Shown piece by piece: positions 34,410 to 43,570 of a stretch of DNA of 64,000 nt. Location: NCBI GenBank assembly GCA_006218065.1, contig VBWE01000020.1, positions 1 through 64,000 on the forward strand, in the 5' to 3' direction. Source of the stretch: Bacteroidota bacterium. Its GTDB lineage: Bacteria; Bacteroidota; Bacteroidia; Palsa-965. The position numbers were made by a program, and so were the translations under genes. A model generated the notes under the pieces. That model had not been told where the DNA came from, did not search any database, and saw nothing but the letters and a program-made list of their open reading frames with translations. Within the stretch, counting starts at the first letter, position 1. Each line of letters starts with the position of its first letter.

Positions 34410-34489
34410 TGCCCAGGACTGGATTCGAACCAGCACGGTTGCCCGCCACCCCCTCAAGATGGTGCGTCTACCAATTTCGCCACCTGGGC
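34410..34489 (-). tRNA. tRNA-Leu (GAG)
   Basis: An 80-nt class II tRNA in tandem with the previous one. The anticodon loop TTGAGGG with GAG is flanked by CCATC and GGTGG. The 5' 16 bases are identical in both tRNAs (GCCCAGGTGGCGAAAT). A TATCTTTG box on the minus strand at 34534-34541 is a likely promoter for both. Confidence 0.95.
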
Positions 34490-34592
34490 GGAGATTTACG
34501 ATGAACAAGACATCGTTTTTCAAAAAGCGAATGCAAAGATACACAGTTTGGCGAAATTTGAAATACCTTCATAAAAAACGTTTCCGGTGAGT

Positions 34593-35558
34593 ATGAAAAG
34601 ATTCATCCTAATAGTGCTGGTCGTACTTGCTGCGACCGGCTGCCGCAAGTCGGTTGAGCCCGACTACCGGGCCGAAATGCGGGCTTTTGTCCGGCAGATT
34701 TCGATAAAAGCAAAACAGGCGCGGCCCGGTTTTATCATCATTCCTCAGAACGGGCACCAATTGATCAGTTCAGACGGAAGCCCGGGCGGCACAGCGGTTA
34801 CGGATTATCTAAACGCCATTGACGGATTGGGCCGTGAAGATCTTTTTTACGGCTATGATGCCGATGATGCAGCTACTCCCGGCCCGGAAAGCGATGAAAT
34901 GAAAGCCATGATGGATATGGCGCTCGGCCAGGGTAAAACCATATTGGTAACGGATTATTGCTTCACACAGTCCAAAATGGATGATTCGTATTCCCGGAAC
35001 AACCAGTCCGGTTTCATTTCATTTGCCGCCGACCACCGTGAACTGGATCACATACCGGCTTATCCCGCGCAGGTGTTCCAGGCCAATAACGACAGTGTAT
35101 CTGCGCTTTCCGGCGCGAAAAATTTTCTCTATCTCATCAACCCGGAAAATTTTTCATCGCGTAACGGGTTTATCCAGGCTGTCGCCGCTTCAGCATACGA
35201 CCTGGTGATCATGGATTTGTTTTTTAACGACGGTACGGCTTTTACTGCATCAGAAATTGCGCAGTTGCGGAATAAACCCGGAGGCGGAACACGAAAAATT
35301 ATTTGCTACATGAGTATCGGTGAAGCCGAAAACTACCGGTATTACTGGAAGGACTACTGGAACAGCCGCCCGCCTTCGTTTATCCTTTCCGAAAACCCGT
35401 CATGGACAGGGAACTATAAAGTGAAGTACTGGGATGAAAAATGGCAGGGAATTATCTTTAAAGACAACCATTCGTACCTGAATCGCATTTTAGATGCCGG
35501 TTTTGACGGAGTTTACCTGGATATTGTTGACGGTTTCGAATTTTTCGAGGAAATTTGA
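34593..35558 (+). CDS. Lipoprotein of the GH114/TM1410-like family
   Basis: A 321-aa protein from ATG (MKRFILIVLV; a GTG lies 6 nt upstream) with a lipobox (AATGC). The barrel-like marks are DLVIMDLFFNDG, KIICYMSIGEAENYRYYW, YWDEKWQGIIF and FDGVYLDIVDGFEFF. These are characteristic of TM1410-like proteins related to endo-alpha-1,4-polygalactosaminidases (GH114). It would act on galactosamine-rich polysaccharide at the cell surface; the substrate is inferred from family only. It is 4 nt from the NlpC/P60 gene. Confidence 0.82.
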   Translation: MKRFILIVLVVLAATGCRKSVEPDYRAEMRAFVRQISIKAKQARPGFIIIPQNGHQLISSDGSPGGTAVTDYLNAIDGLGREDLFYGYDADDAATPGPESDEMKAMMDMALGQGKTILVTDYCFTQSKMDDSYSRNNQSGFISFAADHRELDHIPAYPAQVFQANNDSVSALSGAKNFLYLINPENFSSRNGFIQAVAASAYDLVIMDLFFNDGTAFTASEIAQLRNKPGGGTRKIICYMSIGEAENYRYYWKDYWNSRPPSFILSENPSWTGNYKVKYWDEKWQGIIFKDNHSYLNRILDAGFDGVYLDIVDGFEFFEEI

Positions 35559-35562
35559 GCAA

Positions 35563-36063
35563 ATGAAAAAAGCGGCTGTCTTTTTCGCATGTGTTTTCCT
35601 GGTCTTCGCTGCAAAGCTGCAGGCCCAGGAACCGTTGCGCCCGGCCCGGACGGATTCGGCCTGGGCGAAAAACGACAGCATCGTGTTTTTTGCGCAGCAG
35701 TATCTCGGAACGCCTTACAAATACGGAAGCTGCAATAAAAATAACGGCGGTTTCGATTGTTCGGGGTTTACGTACTTCGTTTTCTCGCATTTCGGAATAA
35801 GCATTCCGCGATCGTCCCGCGATTACGAAAAACTCGGAACGGCAGTAAAACCCGAAGAAGCCCGGCGCGGCGACCTGATCCTGTTTACCGGTACCAAATC
35901 CACGAAAGGCGTGGGGCATGTGGGCATCGTGATTTCAAATCCCGGCGAACCGCTTCGTTTCATCCACGCCTCTTCATCCAAAAATCATTTCGGTGTCGTT
36001 GTTACGGAATTCGCTGCGAGTCACTACCCGAAACGGTTTGTGAAAATCTGCCGGGTGCTTTGA
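35563..36063 (+). CDS. NlpC/P60 cysteine peptidase, exported
   Basis: A 166-aa protein from the ATG of MKKAAVFFAC with a signal peptide ending LQAQ. The catalytic triad region is visible: GGFDCSGFTYFVF (Cys), GVGHVGIVI (His) and FIHASSS (third polar residue). It cleaves cell wall peptides. The ORF track start is 23 codons upstream, inside the previous gene. Likely co-transcribed with the GH114-like gene. Confidence 0.92.
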   Translation: MKKAAVFFACVFLVFAAKLQAQEPLRPARTDSAWAKNDSIVFFAQQYLGTPYKYGSCNKNNGGFDCSGFTYFVFSHFGISIPRSSRDYEKLGTAVKPEEARRGDLILFTGTKSTKGVGHVGIVISNPGEPLRFIHASSSKNHFGVVVTEFAASHYPKRFVKICRVL

Positions 36064-36103
36064 TCTGCGTATAAAATTGTGTAGCCGGAACTTCCGAAGC
36101 CTG

Positions 36104-36235
36104 TTTTTCAATACGTCTTTACTAAGCGGCAGGAGGCAGTCGGCAATAGCAGTCGATGTTGTTCACTTCGCATGTCGCTTGGATTTTCCAGGAAGATTGC
36201 TGTAATACAATGACTGCCACTGTTGCTGCCACTAA
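36104..36235. repeat. 130-bp dispersed element, copy B
   Basis: The left end, TTTTTCAATACGTCTTTACT with AAGCGGCAG, is the exact inverse of the right end of copy A (28448-28476), and the core (36149-36205) matches A in the same orientation. The right end CTGCCACTAAAGTA is a degenerate inverse of the left. It occupies the gap between convergent genes. Confidence 0.8.
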
Positions 36236-36294
36236 AGTATAGTCTGCTCCGGCGATAAAAAACACTTTGATGCAACGGTTTCCCCGAAGGAGCT

Positions 36295-37185
36295 TTATCC
36301 TGTAAAATGCTGCGGTACCAGTATTTTCAGCGCGGCAGGATCGATCTCAATTTCCAGTTTTGTCCCCATCATATCCGGTTCACCGTCGAAATGCGTCGGG
36401 CCTTGCGCATTTCGGGTAATGACGATTTTTTTCCCGGTGAACGATTCGAAGAAACGGGAGCGGAATATTTTTTTGCTGAGCATGGACGAACCGAGCCGCG
36501 GAATATTCCACCAGCGGAAAGGTTTGAGGATGGAAAGATGCAGCAGCCCGTCGTTCACGATTGCAGCGGGAGCGATCCAGGCGTTGTTTCCGTATTGCCC
36601 GGCGTTGGCGGCGGTTATCAGGAAGGCTTCGCGCTCGATAATTTTACCGTCGATGCTGATCGTATAAATCTCGCTTTTGTAATTGCTGAATTCGCGCAGG
36701 GTCATTTGCAGGTACGTGCTGAATCCGCGCGTGCTGCTTTCTGCGAAAAGTTTCCCGATATGCGCGTCAAAACCGACGCCGGCTGTGCAGAAAAAAGATT
36801 TCCCGTTGATCAGTCCCCGGTCCATCGTCACCAGCTTTCCTGATCCGACCAGGTGCATCGCTTCGTCCGTTTTCAGCGAAATGCCTAAGTGACGCGCCAG
36901 CCCGTTGCCCGATCCGAACGGCAGGATGCCGAGCGCGGTGGATGTTCCGCTGAGCGCATCGGCCAGTTGGTTTACCGTTCCGTCGCCGCCGGCAGCGAGG
37001 GCGATATCAAAGCCGCCGTTTTTTACTTCCGCAAAAATAGCATCGCGGTCTTCCAGTTTGTTCCAGTCGAAAATCACGGATTCATAATCCGGCGAAATGA
37101 GTCCGCGGATCAGCGCACTGCGATCGGTTTTCTTGTCTGTGCCGGATTTCGGATTGATGACAAAGGCGACTTTGAGTTTTGCCAT
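36295..37185 (-). CDS. Diacylglycerol kinase-like lipid kinase (YegS/DagK family)
   Basis: A 296-aa protein with the nucleotide-binding marks VINPKSGTDKK, LAAGGDGTVNQLADAL and LPFGSGNGLARHL, and the C-terminal HFDGEPDMMG. It phosphorylates a lipid such as diacylglycerol. The following minus-strand genes (glycosyltransferase, LpxH-like) also act on lipids. Confidence 0.92.
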   Translation of the reverse strand: MAKLKVAFVINPKSGTDKKTDRSALIRGLISPDYESVIFDWNKLEDRDAIFAEVKNGGFDIALAAGGDGTVNQLADALSGTSTALGILPFGSGNGLARHLGISLKTDEAMHLVGSGKLVTMDRGLINGKSFFCTAGVGFDAHIGKLFAESSTRGFSTYLQMTLREFSNYKSEIYTISIDGKIIEREAFLITAANAGQYGNNAWIAPAAIVNDGLLHLSILKPFRWWNIPRLGSSMLSKKIFRSRFFESFTGKKIVITRNAQGPTHFDGEPDMMGTKLEIEIDPAALKILVPQHFTG

Positions 37186-37270
37186 AAGACAAATTTACGG
37201 GAAAGTTGCTGCCAGTTTAAAATTACGTTTGAGGAATATGGATAGTCGATTTTGAAATAGGTTCATGTTT

Positions 37271-37293
37271 GTTCGAAGCTGCCAGCTTCGAAC
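37271..37293. repeat. Short palindrome
   Basis: GTTCGAAGCTG and CAGCTTCGAAC form perfect 11-bp arms around one base, between two minus-strand genes. The gap 37186-37313 holds nothing else recognised. Confidence 0.6.
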
Positions 37294-37313
37294 AACGAAG
37301 CGTTTTATAAAAA

Positions 37314-38423
37314 TTAATATTCTCCGGAACTTTCGTGGATGACTTCCATGATCGATGCCATGAATTTTTCCTCGGCCCGGTGTACCCAGTTGCGGAATTT
37401 GTCACCGATTTCCCGGTGCTGCGGCAGGTAATCGAGGAAACGGCCGATGTTGAACGACTTGTCGTAAATGCCTGCGCCGGCCAGGTGTGCGTCGCGGGAA
37501 TTGCAGAGCTGCTCGAAATGACCTTCGACCGGGACCATGAAAGCTGGTTTGCCGAGGTACATCGCTTCGCAGATCGATTCGAAACCGGCCGTACTGATGA
37601 GCCCGCGGGCGCCCGCCATCATGCTCAGGAATTTCCGGTCGTTCAACTGGTGAAAGAATAAAGTTTCATCCACCTGCATCACGTCGGTAATGTCTTTGTT
37701 GTCGGTGAAGCAGTGCAGGGTGACCTGCGGATTTTCCCGGTGCCAGTTGAGAATATCGTCGCGGTAGCCTTTGTTGACGAGATAAACGAGGAAGTAACCG
37801 CCGTTGCTCGCGGCCTGTTCGAAAACTTCGTTGCGCAGCAGGGGCGGAACGACCAGTACATTTTTTCGTTCCAGGTCATCCGTTTCATAAAACGACAAAG
37901 CGAGTTTTCGCTTCGAACCCCAGGCCGTGAGATTGGTGTATGCTTTCAGTGCAAACTTGTCGCCGGCATAACCTTTCGGGAACGGGAAGCCGGGATGCTC
38001 CGCAAGATACTGGTGCGCAACTGCGATCATCGGTGTTTTCGGCCTTTTCAGGAAACAGAACAAACCCGCAAGCGGATCGTAAAAGTTTATAATGAGATCC
38101 GGTTTATGTTCGTTCACCGCATTTTCGATTTCCCGGATGCTCTTCCGGTATGTGCGAAGCCGCTGCAGGTTATAGATCACCGTCGGCATGATGCGGATGG
38201 CCCGGCTGTTGCGCGTGACAAAATTCGGACTGAGAAAACGGCTGACGGATACTCCCTCCATACTTTTCAGAAAAAAATCAGGCACTTCACGCGCGGAACT
38301 CGATCCGACCAGGACGGAACAGACCGTGCAGCCGTTGCGGTTCAGTAATTGTTTAAGCGAAATCGCCTGCGTCATATGACCGCGGCCTTCGCCCTGTACG
38401 ATGAACATGATCTTCAGATCCAT
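37314..38423 (-). CDS. Glycosyltransferase, GT-B fold (GT28-like)
   Basis: A 369-aa protein. The N-terminal loop is VQGEGRGHMTQAI, as in MurG-like enzymes, and the C-terminal donor site is ISTAGFESICEAMYLGKPAF with VPVEGHFEQ. It probably glycosylates a membrane lipid. It lies 1 nt from the LpxH-like gene, so the two are co-transcribed; glycolipid synthesis is an inference from that pairing. Confidence 0.88.
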   Translation of the reverse strand: MDLKIMFIVQGEGRGHMTQAISLKQLLNRNGCTVCSVLVGSSSAREVPDFFLKSMEGVSVSRFLSPNFVTRNSRAIRIMPTVIYNLQRLRTYRKSIREIENAVNEHKPDLIINFYDPLAGLFCFLKRPKTPMIAVAHQYLAEHPGFPFPKGYAGDKFALKAYTNLTAWGSKRKLALSFYETDDLERKNVLVVPPLLRNEVFEQAASNGGYFLVYLVNKGYRDDILNWHRENPQVTLHCFTDNKDITDVMQVDETLFFHQLNDRKFLSMMAGARGLISTAGFESICEAMYLGKPAFMVPVEGHFEQLCNSRDAHLAGAGIYDKSFNIGRFLDYLPQHREIGDKFRNWVHRAEEKFMASIMEVIHESSGEY

Positions 38424-38424
38424 G

Positions 38425-39330
38425 TTATGCAGATTTTAAGTTGACAGGTTGATTGTCTGTGCCGGTGAACGGATGGAGCGGCACGGCCGGTTTTTCTTCG
38501 AGCGAAGCGAACCAGTCTTTATAATGAATGATTTTCCATTCCCCGGTTTCCGTTTCCGCCAGCGCAGTCAGCGATTCCACCCAGTCGCCCGAATTGAGAT
38601 AGTGGATACCGTCGATCATTTTATCCGCAGGCGTGTGAATATGTCCGCAGATAATTCCTTCGCATTTCCGGGCGCGGGCAACCGAAGCGAGCTGCGTTTC
38701 GAAATCGCTGATGAACGAGACGGCTCCTTTTACTTTGGCTTTGACGACCTGGGAAAGCGAATAGTAGGGCAGTCCGCGTTTTTCGCGGTAGCGGTTGTAA
38801 TGCCGGTTCAGCCAAAGGAGAAATGTGTAACCGGTATCACCGAGTTTGGCGATCCATTTCAGTTTGGTGGTAACGGTATCGAAAAGATCGCCGTGCACGA
38901 CGTAGTACCGCTTCCCAAACGATTCATGAATATAATCGCGTGCGATGGTGAAATTGCCGATGGTGAACGGAAGTATCTCGTCGAGAAAATCATCGTGGTT
39001 GCCCCGTAAATAAATAACGCGCATCTTTTTGGATGCGCGTTTGAGGACCATGCGGAAGAAACGGGTATGTTTCTTTTTCCAGGAACCTGATTTTTTCAGT
39101 TGCCACCCGTCTATGATATCGCCGTTCAGGATGAGCGTTTCGCAGCGGTGGTGTTTCAGGAAGCGGCACAATTTTTTTGCCTGCGAGGCATTCGTGCCTA
39201 AATGGAGATCGGAGAGTACGATCGTCTTGTAGTATGTCTTCACCTTTTTCGGGTTTTGCAAAACAACAACGATCGTATGACCGGAAGATTTCGGAATGTT
39301 CACGCTTCGGAAATGGAATTCTTTCGGCAT
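38425..39330 (-). CDS. UDP-2,3-diacylglucosamine diphosphatase-like metallophosphoesterase
   Basis: A 301-aa protein with all metal-binding motifs: SDLHLG, NGDIIDGW, RGNHDDF, VVHGDLFD and GHIHTP. This is the LpxH-type arrangement, which would yield lipid X for LpxB (41239). The first about 33 residues before YYKTIVLSDLHLG are not conserved in LpxH and could mean a later start. It may instead act on another nucleotide-lipid. Confidence 0.88.
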   Translation of the reverse strand: MPKEFHFRSVNIPKSSGHTIVVVLQNPKKVKTYYKTIVLSDLHLGTNASQAKKLCRFLKHHRCETLILNGDIIDGWQLKKSGSWKKKHTRFFRMVLKRASKKMRVIYLRGNHDDFLDEILPFTIGNFTIARDYIHESFGKRYYVVHGDLFDTVTTKLKWIAKLGDTGYTFLLWLNRHYNRYREKRGLPYYSLSQVVKAKVKGAVSFISDFETQLASVARARKCEGIICGHIHTPADKMIDGIHYLNSGDWVESLTALAETETGEWKIIHYKDWFASLEEKPAVPLHPFTGTDNQPVNLKSA

Positions 39331-39547
39331 GATTAAATCCGGAGGCCGGATGCGAATGAATTGTTAAAAGCGCAACTGAAATTCTGACCGGCCAGCTGCT
39401 GTTTTTCCGGAAAAAATGTCACACAAAAAATCATAAATATGACTTCTTGTCATTGAAAACCAGTGTTTTAGCCAATGGTACGCCGATTGAGCATAAACAG
39501 GTAAATCCATTATTAATACTAAAACAAAAAACCTGGAGGATTAAAAA

Positions 39548-39982
39548 ATGAATACGATGAATTGTGCTCCCAAAAAACGTGCTGCATTTTTCGGCTCGCC
39601 GTTCGCGGCTTTCCTGGACGATGATTTTTTCACACGCGATCACGCGTCTTATGTGCCCGGGGTGAATATCGCCGAAGACGGCAAAGCATTTCACCTGGAA
39701 GTATCGGCGCCCGGATTCGACAAGAATGATTTCAAGGTGAAGCTGGAGAACAACCTGCTTACCGTAAGCGCCGCGCATGAAACGGCGGAAAAGAACGAAG
39801 AAAAAAAATACACACGCCGCGAATTCCGTTTCGGTTCATTCAGCCGCAGTTTCCGGGTCGATGAAACGAAAGTGGACACCACCGCAATAACAGCCCGATA
39901 CGAAAACGGCGTACTGCATATCGGCATACCGAAGAAAGAAGCGGTGAAAAAAGAAAATACACAGGAAATCCGCATTGACTGA
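39548..39982 (+). CDS. Hsp20/alpha-crystallin small heat shock protein
   Basis: A 144-aa protein with the alpha-crystallin domain: PGVNIAEDGKAFHLEVSAPG, FKVKLENNLLTV, RREFRFGSFSRSF and ARYENGVLHIGIPKK (conserved IxI-like end). A GGAGG is 9 nt before the ATG, one of the few strong Shine-Dalgarno sites here. It is an ATP-independent holdase chaperone. Confidence 0.94.
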   Translation: MNTMNCAPKKRAAFFGSPFAAFLDDDFFTRDHASYVPGVNIAEDGKAFHLEVSAPGFDKNDFKVKLENNLLTVSAAHETAEKNEEKKYTRREFRFGSFSRSFRVDETKVDTTAITARYENGVLHIGIPKKEAVKKENTQEIRID

Positions 39983-40023
39983 TTGTTTTGTGCATGAATG
40001 GTTAGGTTAGGTTGGGTTGTGAA

Positions 40024-40070
40024 GCCGCCCGTCTGCGCTGCCTCCGGCAGCTATGGCGGGCGGTCTTTTT
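40024..40070 (+). terminator. Terminator after hsp20
   Basis: GCCGCCCG pairs with CGGGCGG and the loop contains a smaller CTGCCTCCGGCAG hairpin; TCTTTTT follows. An iterated GGTTAGGTTAGGTTGGGTTG lies just upstream. Confidence 0.8.
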
Positions 40071-40137
40071 CCGGGTTTTGAACAATCCGGTATTGATTTC
40101 TATTTGCCTTCGTGAAAAAGTGTTGTGCGTGCCTTTG

Positions 40138-40145
40138 TAGTTTTG
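40138..40145 (+). promoter_or_regulatory. -7 box TAGTTTTG before surE
   Basis: Matches TAnnTTTG and ends 5 nt before the surE ATG, again predicting a near-leaderless mRNA. Confidence 0.5.
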
Positions 40146-40150
40146 TATGA

Positions 40151-40924
40151 ATGGCTAAGTCTAAACCTCTCATTTTAGTTACCAACGACGACGGTTTCTA
40201 TGCTTCCGGGCTTCACGCGTTGATTGATGCTGTAAAAGAACTGGGCGATGTTTTTGTTGTTGCTCCCGATCGCCCGCAGTCGGGCATGGGACATGCGATT
40301 ACGATCAATTCCACTTTGCGCGTCAGCCGGATGCATCATTTCGGCGTGGCGGGCGAATATACCTGCAGCGGAACGCCCGTCGACTGCGTGAAAATGGCCG
40401 TGAATAAACTTCTTCCGCGCAAACCCGATCTCTGCGTATCGGGCATCAACCACGGGGCCAACCATTCCATCAACATCATCTATTCGGGAACCATGTCGGC
40501 CGCGGTGGAAAGTGCGATCGAAGGCATCCCGTCGCTGGGACTTTCCCTGCTCGATTATTCGCTGGAAGCGGATTTTACCGCGGCGGCACACTATTCCACG
40601 AAACTTGCGCGTCGCGTACTGGAATCGGGATTGCCTGCAGGCGTTTGCCTCAACGTAAATATTCCCAAGCTTCCGGCGGAAAAACTGAAAGGCATAAAAG
40701 TCTGCCGGCAGGCCTACGGAACCTGGGTGGAAGAACTGGACGAGCGCACGGATCCTGCGGGCCGGACATATTTCTGGCTGACCGGCGCTTTTAAAAATTT
40801 TGAAGAGGGCGCTGAAGATACCGATGCCTGGGCGCTTTCCAACGGGTATGTATCCGTTGTCCCCGTGCAGTTCGACATGACTGCGCACAAGGCGCTGGCC
40901 GGTTTAAAGGATATCGAAAACTGA
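40151..40924 (+). CDS. surE: 5'-nucleotidase SurE
   Basis: A 257-aa protein with ILVTNDDGFYASGLHAL (metal Asp-Asp), APDRPQSGMGHAITI, CSGTPVDCVKMAV and SGINHGANHSINIIYSGTMSAA. It dephosphorylates nucleoside monophosphates. It starts a + strand operon with a small membrane gene, lpxB and a SpoIID-like gene. Confidence 0.96.
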   Translation: MAKSKPLILVTNDDGFYASGLHALIDAVKELGDVFVVAPDRPQSGMGHAITINSTLRVSRMHHFGVAGEYTCSGTPVDCVKMAVNKLLPRKPDLCVSGINHGANHSINIIYSGTMSAAVESAIEGIPSLGLSLLDYSLEADFTAAAHYSTKLARRVLESGLPAGVCLNVNIPKLPAEKLKGIKVCRQAYGTWVEELDERTDPAGRTYFWLTGAFKNFEEGAEDTDAWALSNGYVSVVPVQFDMTAHKALAGLKDIEN

Positions 40925-40932
40925 GACAGGAG

Positions 40933-41235
40933 ATGCAGAAACGTTTCGATCATATTGCGCTCGGGTTTGTTTTGGGACTGATCATGCCTTTTATAGGCAT
41001 GTACGGCTACTATTTTTTTACGTACCGTACGCAGATCGATTTTTTGTATTTCATCGATTTCGCGAGCACCACTACACGTGCCATTGTGCCGCTGCTCAGC
41101 CTGGGATGCATCCTGAACCTCGGTCTTTTTTTCCTGTTCATGTGGCGCGACCGTTACAAAAGCGCGCGCGGCGTGATCATCGCTACTTTTCTTTATGCCG
41201 GCTGGGTGGCTTACATGAAACTTTTTGCAGTCTGA
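40933..41235 (+). CDS. Small membrane protein between surE and lpxB
   Basis: A 100-aa protein with three hydrophobic segments (about residues 8-27, 45-68 and 78-97). It is 8 nt after surE and 3 nt before lpxB, so it is co-transcribed. I recognise no family; a similar small gene at this place is familiar from other Bacteroidota, but no role is established. Confidence 0.75.
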   Translation: MQKRFDHIALGFVLGLIMPFIGMYGYYFFTYRTQIDFLYFIDFASTTTRAIVPLLSLGCILNLGLFFLFMWRDRYKSARGVIIATFLYAGWVAYMKLFAV

Positions 41236-41238
41236 CGT

Positions 41239-42339
41239 ATGAAATACTACGTCATAGCCGGTGAAGCATCAGGCGATCTGCACGGATCGAATTTGCTGAA
41301 ACAATTGTCCCGGCTCGATCCGCAGGCGCAGTTCCGCTGCTGGGGCGGCGATATGATGAACGCGCAGGGAGCGGAACTGGTGAAACATTACCGCGAGCTG
41401 GCTTTCATGGGCTTTGCGGAAGTACTGATGAACCTGCGTACCATCCTGCGTAATATCGATTTCTGCAGGGAAGATATCCGCCGCTGGAAACCCGACGCTG
41501 TCATCCTGATCGATTACCCGGGTTTCAATCTCCGCATCGCCGGTTTTGCAAAATCGCTCGGCATAAAAGTTTTTTATTACATCTCACCGCAGGTCTGGGC
41601 CTGGAAAGAATCACGCGTGCAGAAAATCAAACAGGTGGTCGATCACCTGTTCGTGATCCTGCCGTTTGAAAAACCGTTTTACGACAAACACCAGTACCAT
41701 GTCGATTTTGTCGGTCATCCCTTGCTGGACGCGATCGGGGAATTTGATGCGGAAACCGGGCTTTCGCGTGATGAACGAAAAATAATCGCCCTGCTGCCCG
41801 GAAGCCGTCGCCAGGAAATCGGGACCATGCTGCCCATCATGCTCGATGCTGCGGAAAAATTCCCGGGCTATCGTTTTGTCATCGCCGGCGCGCCTTCCGT
41901 TCCCGCATCGTATTACCAATCGGTGACCGGTGACCGCCCGGTTGAAATCATCGCGGGAAAAACGTACGCGCTTTTGCGGAATGCCTATGCCGCGCTCGTT
42001 ACTTCCGGCACGGCTACGCTGGAAACCGCACTTTTCGGTGTGCCTGAAGTGGTGTGCTACAAAGGCGGGGCCATTTCGTACCAGATCGCGAAACGCCTGG
42101 TCAAAGTGAAATACATTTCGCTCGTCAACCTGGTGATGGATAAAGAAGTGGTGAAGGAACTCATCCAGTACGAACTGACCACCGAAAATCTTGCAAACGA
42201 ATTACGGAAAATCACGGAAGACGAAAATTACCGCAACCAACTGCTCAGCGATTATGATGTGCTGAAACAGAAACTCGGAGGCAGCGGCGCTTCGGAAAAA
42301 ACGGCGGGGCTGATCCTGCAATACCTGGGAAAAAAATGA
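41239..42339 (+). CDS. lpxB: Lipid-A-disaccharide synthase
   Basis: A 366-aa protein with YYVIAGEASGDLHGSNLL, ELAFMGFAEVL, YISPQVWAWKESR, LPGSRRQEIG and VTSGTATLETALFGVPEVVCY. It joins UDP-2,3-diacylglucosamine and lipid X into the lipid A disaccharide at the inner membrane. The stop overlaps the next gene start by 4 nt. Confidence 0.96.
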   Translation: MKYYVIAGEASGDLHGSNLLKQLSRLDPQAQFRCWGGDMMNAQGAELVKHYRELAFMGFAEVLMNLRTILRNIDFCREDIRRWKPDAVILIDYPGFNLRIAGFAKSLGIKVFYYISPQVWAWKESRVQKIKQVVDHLFVILPFEKPFYDKHQYHVDFVGHPLLDAIGEFDAETGLSRDERKIIALLPGSRRQEIGTMLPIMLDAAEKFPGYRFVIAGAPSVPASYYQSVTGDRPVEIIAGKTYALLRNAYAALVTSGTATLETALFGVPEVVCYKGGAISYQIAKRLVKVKYISLVNLVMDKEVVKELIQYELTTENLANELRKITEDENYRNQLLSDYDVLKQKLGGSGASEKTAGLILQYLGKK

Positions 42340-43499
42340 AACGGAAAATATCGGTCCTGTTTGCCGCCTGTTGTTCTTTACCCTTGTTTTCGGCGGGAGC
42401 GGATGTAACGGTTCGTTTGCTTTCCGACATGAAAGTTTCCGCGGCGCTGATCTCGGTAGTCAGCGGGAAGTACGAACTGTTTGCCGACGGTAAAATACTT
42501 CCGAAGCCCGATTCGGTGGGCATTTTCCAGTTACAACTGGTGAACGATTCCATCGAAGTCCGGATGCCGGACGATACGCTCGGACGTTTTAAAACTTTTC
42601 ACCTCATCCCGAAAAGTCACGACGCGGCATTCAAACTGAAACCGGTTACGCCGCTTTCCGGAACGCGCATGTACTTCGGCGAATTGAAAGTCAGTTCAGC
42701 CAGCCAGGTTTTCGTTTTTGTTCACGAATCCGATCTCGAGCAATACGTGGCGGGTGTAGTGGAATCGGAATCGGGCGGGTACAAGGTGAAAGAGTTTTAC
42801 AAAGTGCAGGCGATTCTGTGCCGGACATATGCGCTCAATCATCTCGGCCGTCACAGCCAGGAAGGATTCGAGTTGTGCGACGGTGTGCATTGCCAGGTGT
42901 ACCGCAGCCGCACGATTTCCGCCGTGGTGCAGGAAGCAGTGCTTGAAACGCACGGGCTGGTACTGGTGGATGCCAGCCTGAACCTGATCACGGCCGCTTT
43001 TCATTCGAACTGCGGGGGACAAACGGTGAGTTCGGAAGATCTCTGGACGGTTGCTTTGCCTTACCTGCGCAGTACGCCCGACTCGTTCTGCACCACGATG
43101 TCGAATGCGCGCTGGCGACGGAAAATTGCAACGGAGGATTGGCTGAGCTATCTCGGCAACAAGCATAAGTACCCGGTGAACGACAGTATCGCGCGTGTGC
43201 AGGCCTTGAATTTCAGGCAGCAGGCGCGGGGTGTGTATTATGTCGATCGCAGTTACCGCATCCCGCTGCGCACGCTCCGTTCTGACTGGCAACTGCGTTC
43301 TACTTTTTTTTCGATTGAACCGCAGAAGGATTCGCTGCTTTTCACCGGGCGCGGCTGGGGACATGCCGTGGGACTTTGCCAGGAAGGCGCGATACGCATG
43401 GCGAAGAAAGGCTACGATTACCAGTATATTCTGAATTACTATTACCGTAATGTGAGTATGGTAAATATGAGCAGGCTGGATTTTTTCAGGGAGGATTGA
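42336..43499 (+). CDS. SpoIID/LytB domain protein, exported
   Basis: A 387-aa protein with a signal peptide (ISVLFAACCSLPLFSAGADV). The SpoIID marks are VAGVVESESGGYKVKEFYKVQAILCRTYAL, SNCGGQTVSSEDLW and GRGWGHAVGLCQEGAIRMA. SpoIID-type enzymes cut glycan strands; in non-sporulating bacteria they are thought to act on peptidoglycan. ATGA overlap with lpxB indicates coupled translation. Confidence 0.92.
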   Translation: MKRKISVLFAACCSLPLFSAGADVTVRLLSDMKVSAALISVVSGKYELFADGKILPKPDSVGIFQLQLVNDSIEVRMPDDTLGRFKTFHLIPKSHDAAFKLKPVTPLSGTRMYFGELKVSSASQVFVFVHESDLEQYVAGVVESESGGYKVKEFYKVQAILCRTYALNHLGRHSQEGFELCDGVHCQVYRSRTISAVVQEAVLETHGLVLVDASLNLITAAFHSNCGGQTVSSEDLWTVALPYLRSTPDSFCTTMSNARWRRKIATEDWLSYLGNKHKYPVNDSIARVQALNFRQQARGVYYVDRSYRIPLRTLRSDWQLRSTFFSIEPQKDSLLFTGRGWGHAVGLCQEGAIRMAKKGYDYQYILNYYYRNVSMVNMSRLDFFRED

Positions 43500-43518
43500 G
43501 TACAACGGTTTATAAATA

Positions 43519-43547
43519 AAAAGCGGCCCGTTCCATGGACCGCTTTT
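43519..43547. terminator. Bidirectional terminator between convergent genes
   Basis: AAAAGCGG pairs with CCGCTTTT around a 13-nt loop containing GTTCCATGGA. It serves the SpoIID-like gene and the T9SS gene at 43571. Confidence 0.75.
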
Positions 43548-43570
43548 CATTTATAAGTGCTTCATCGCAA

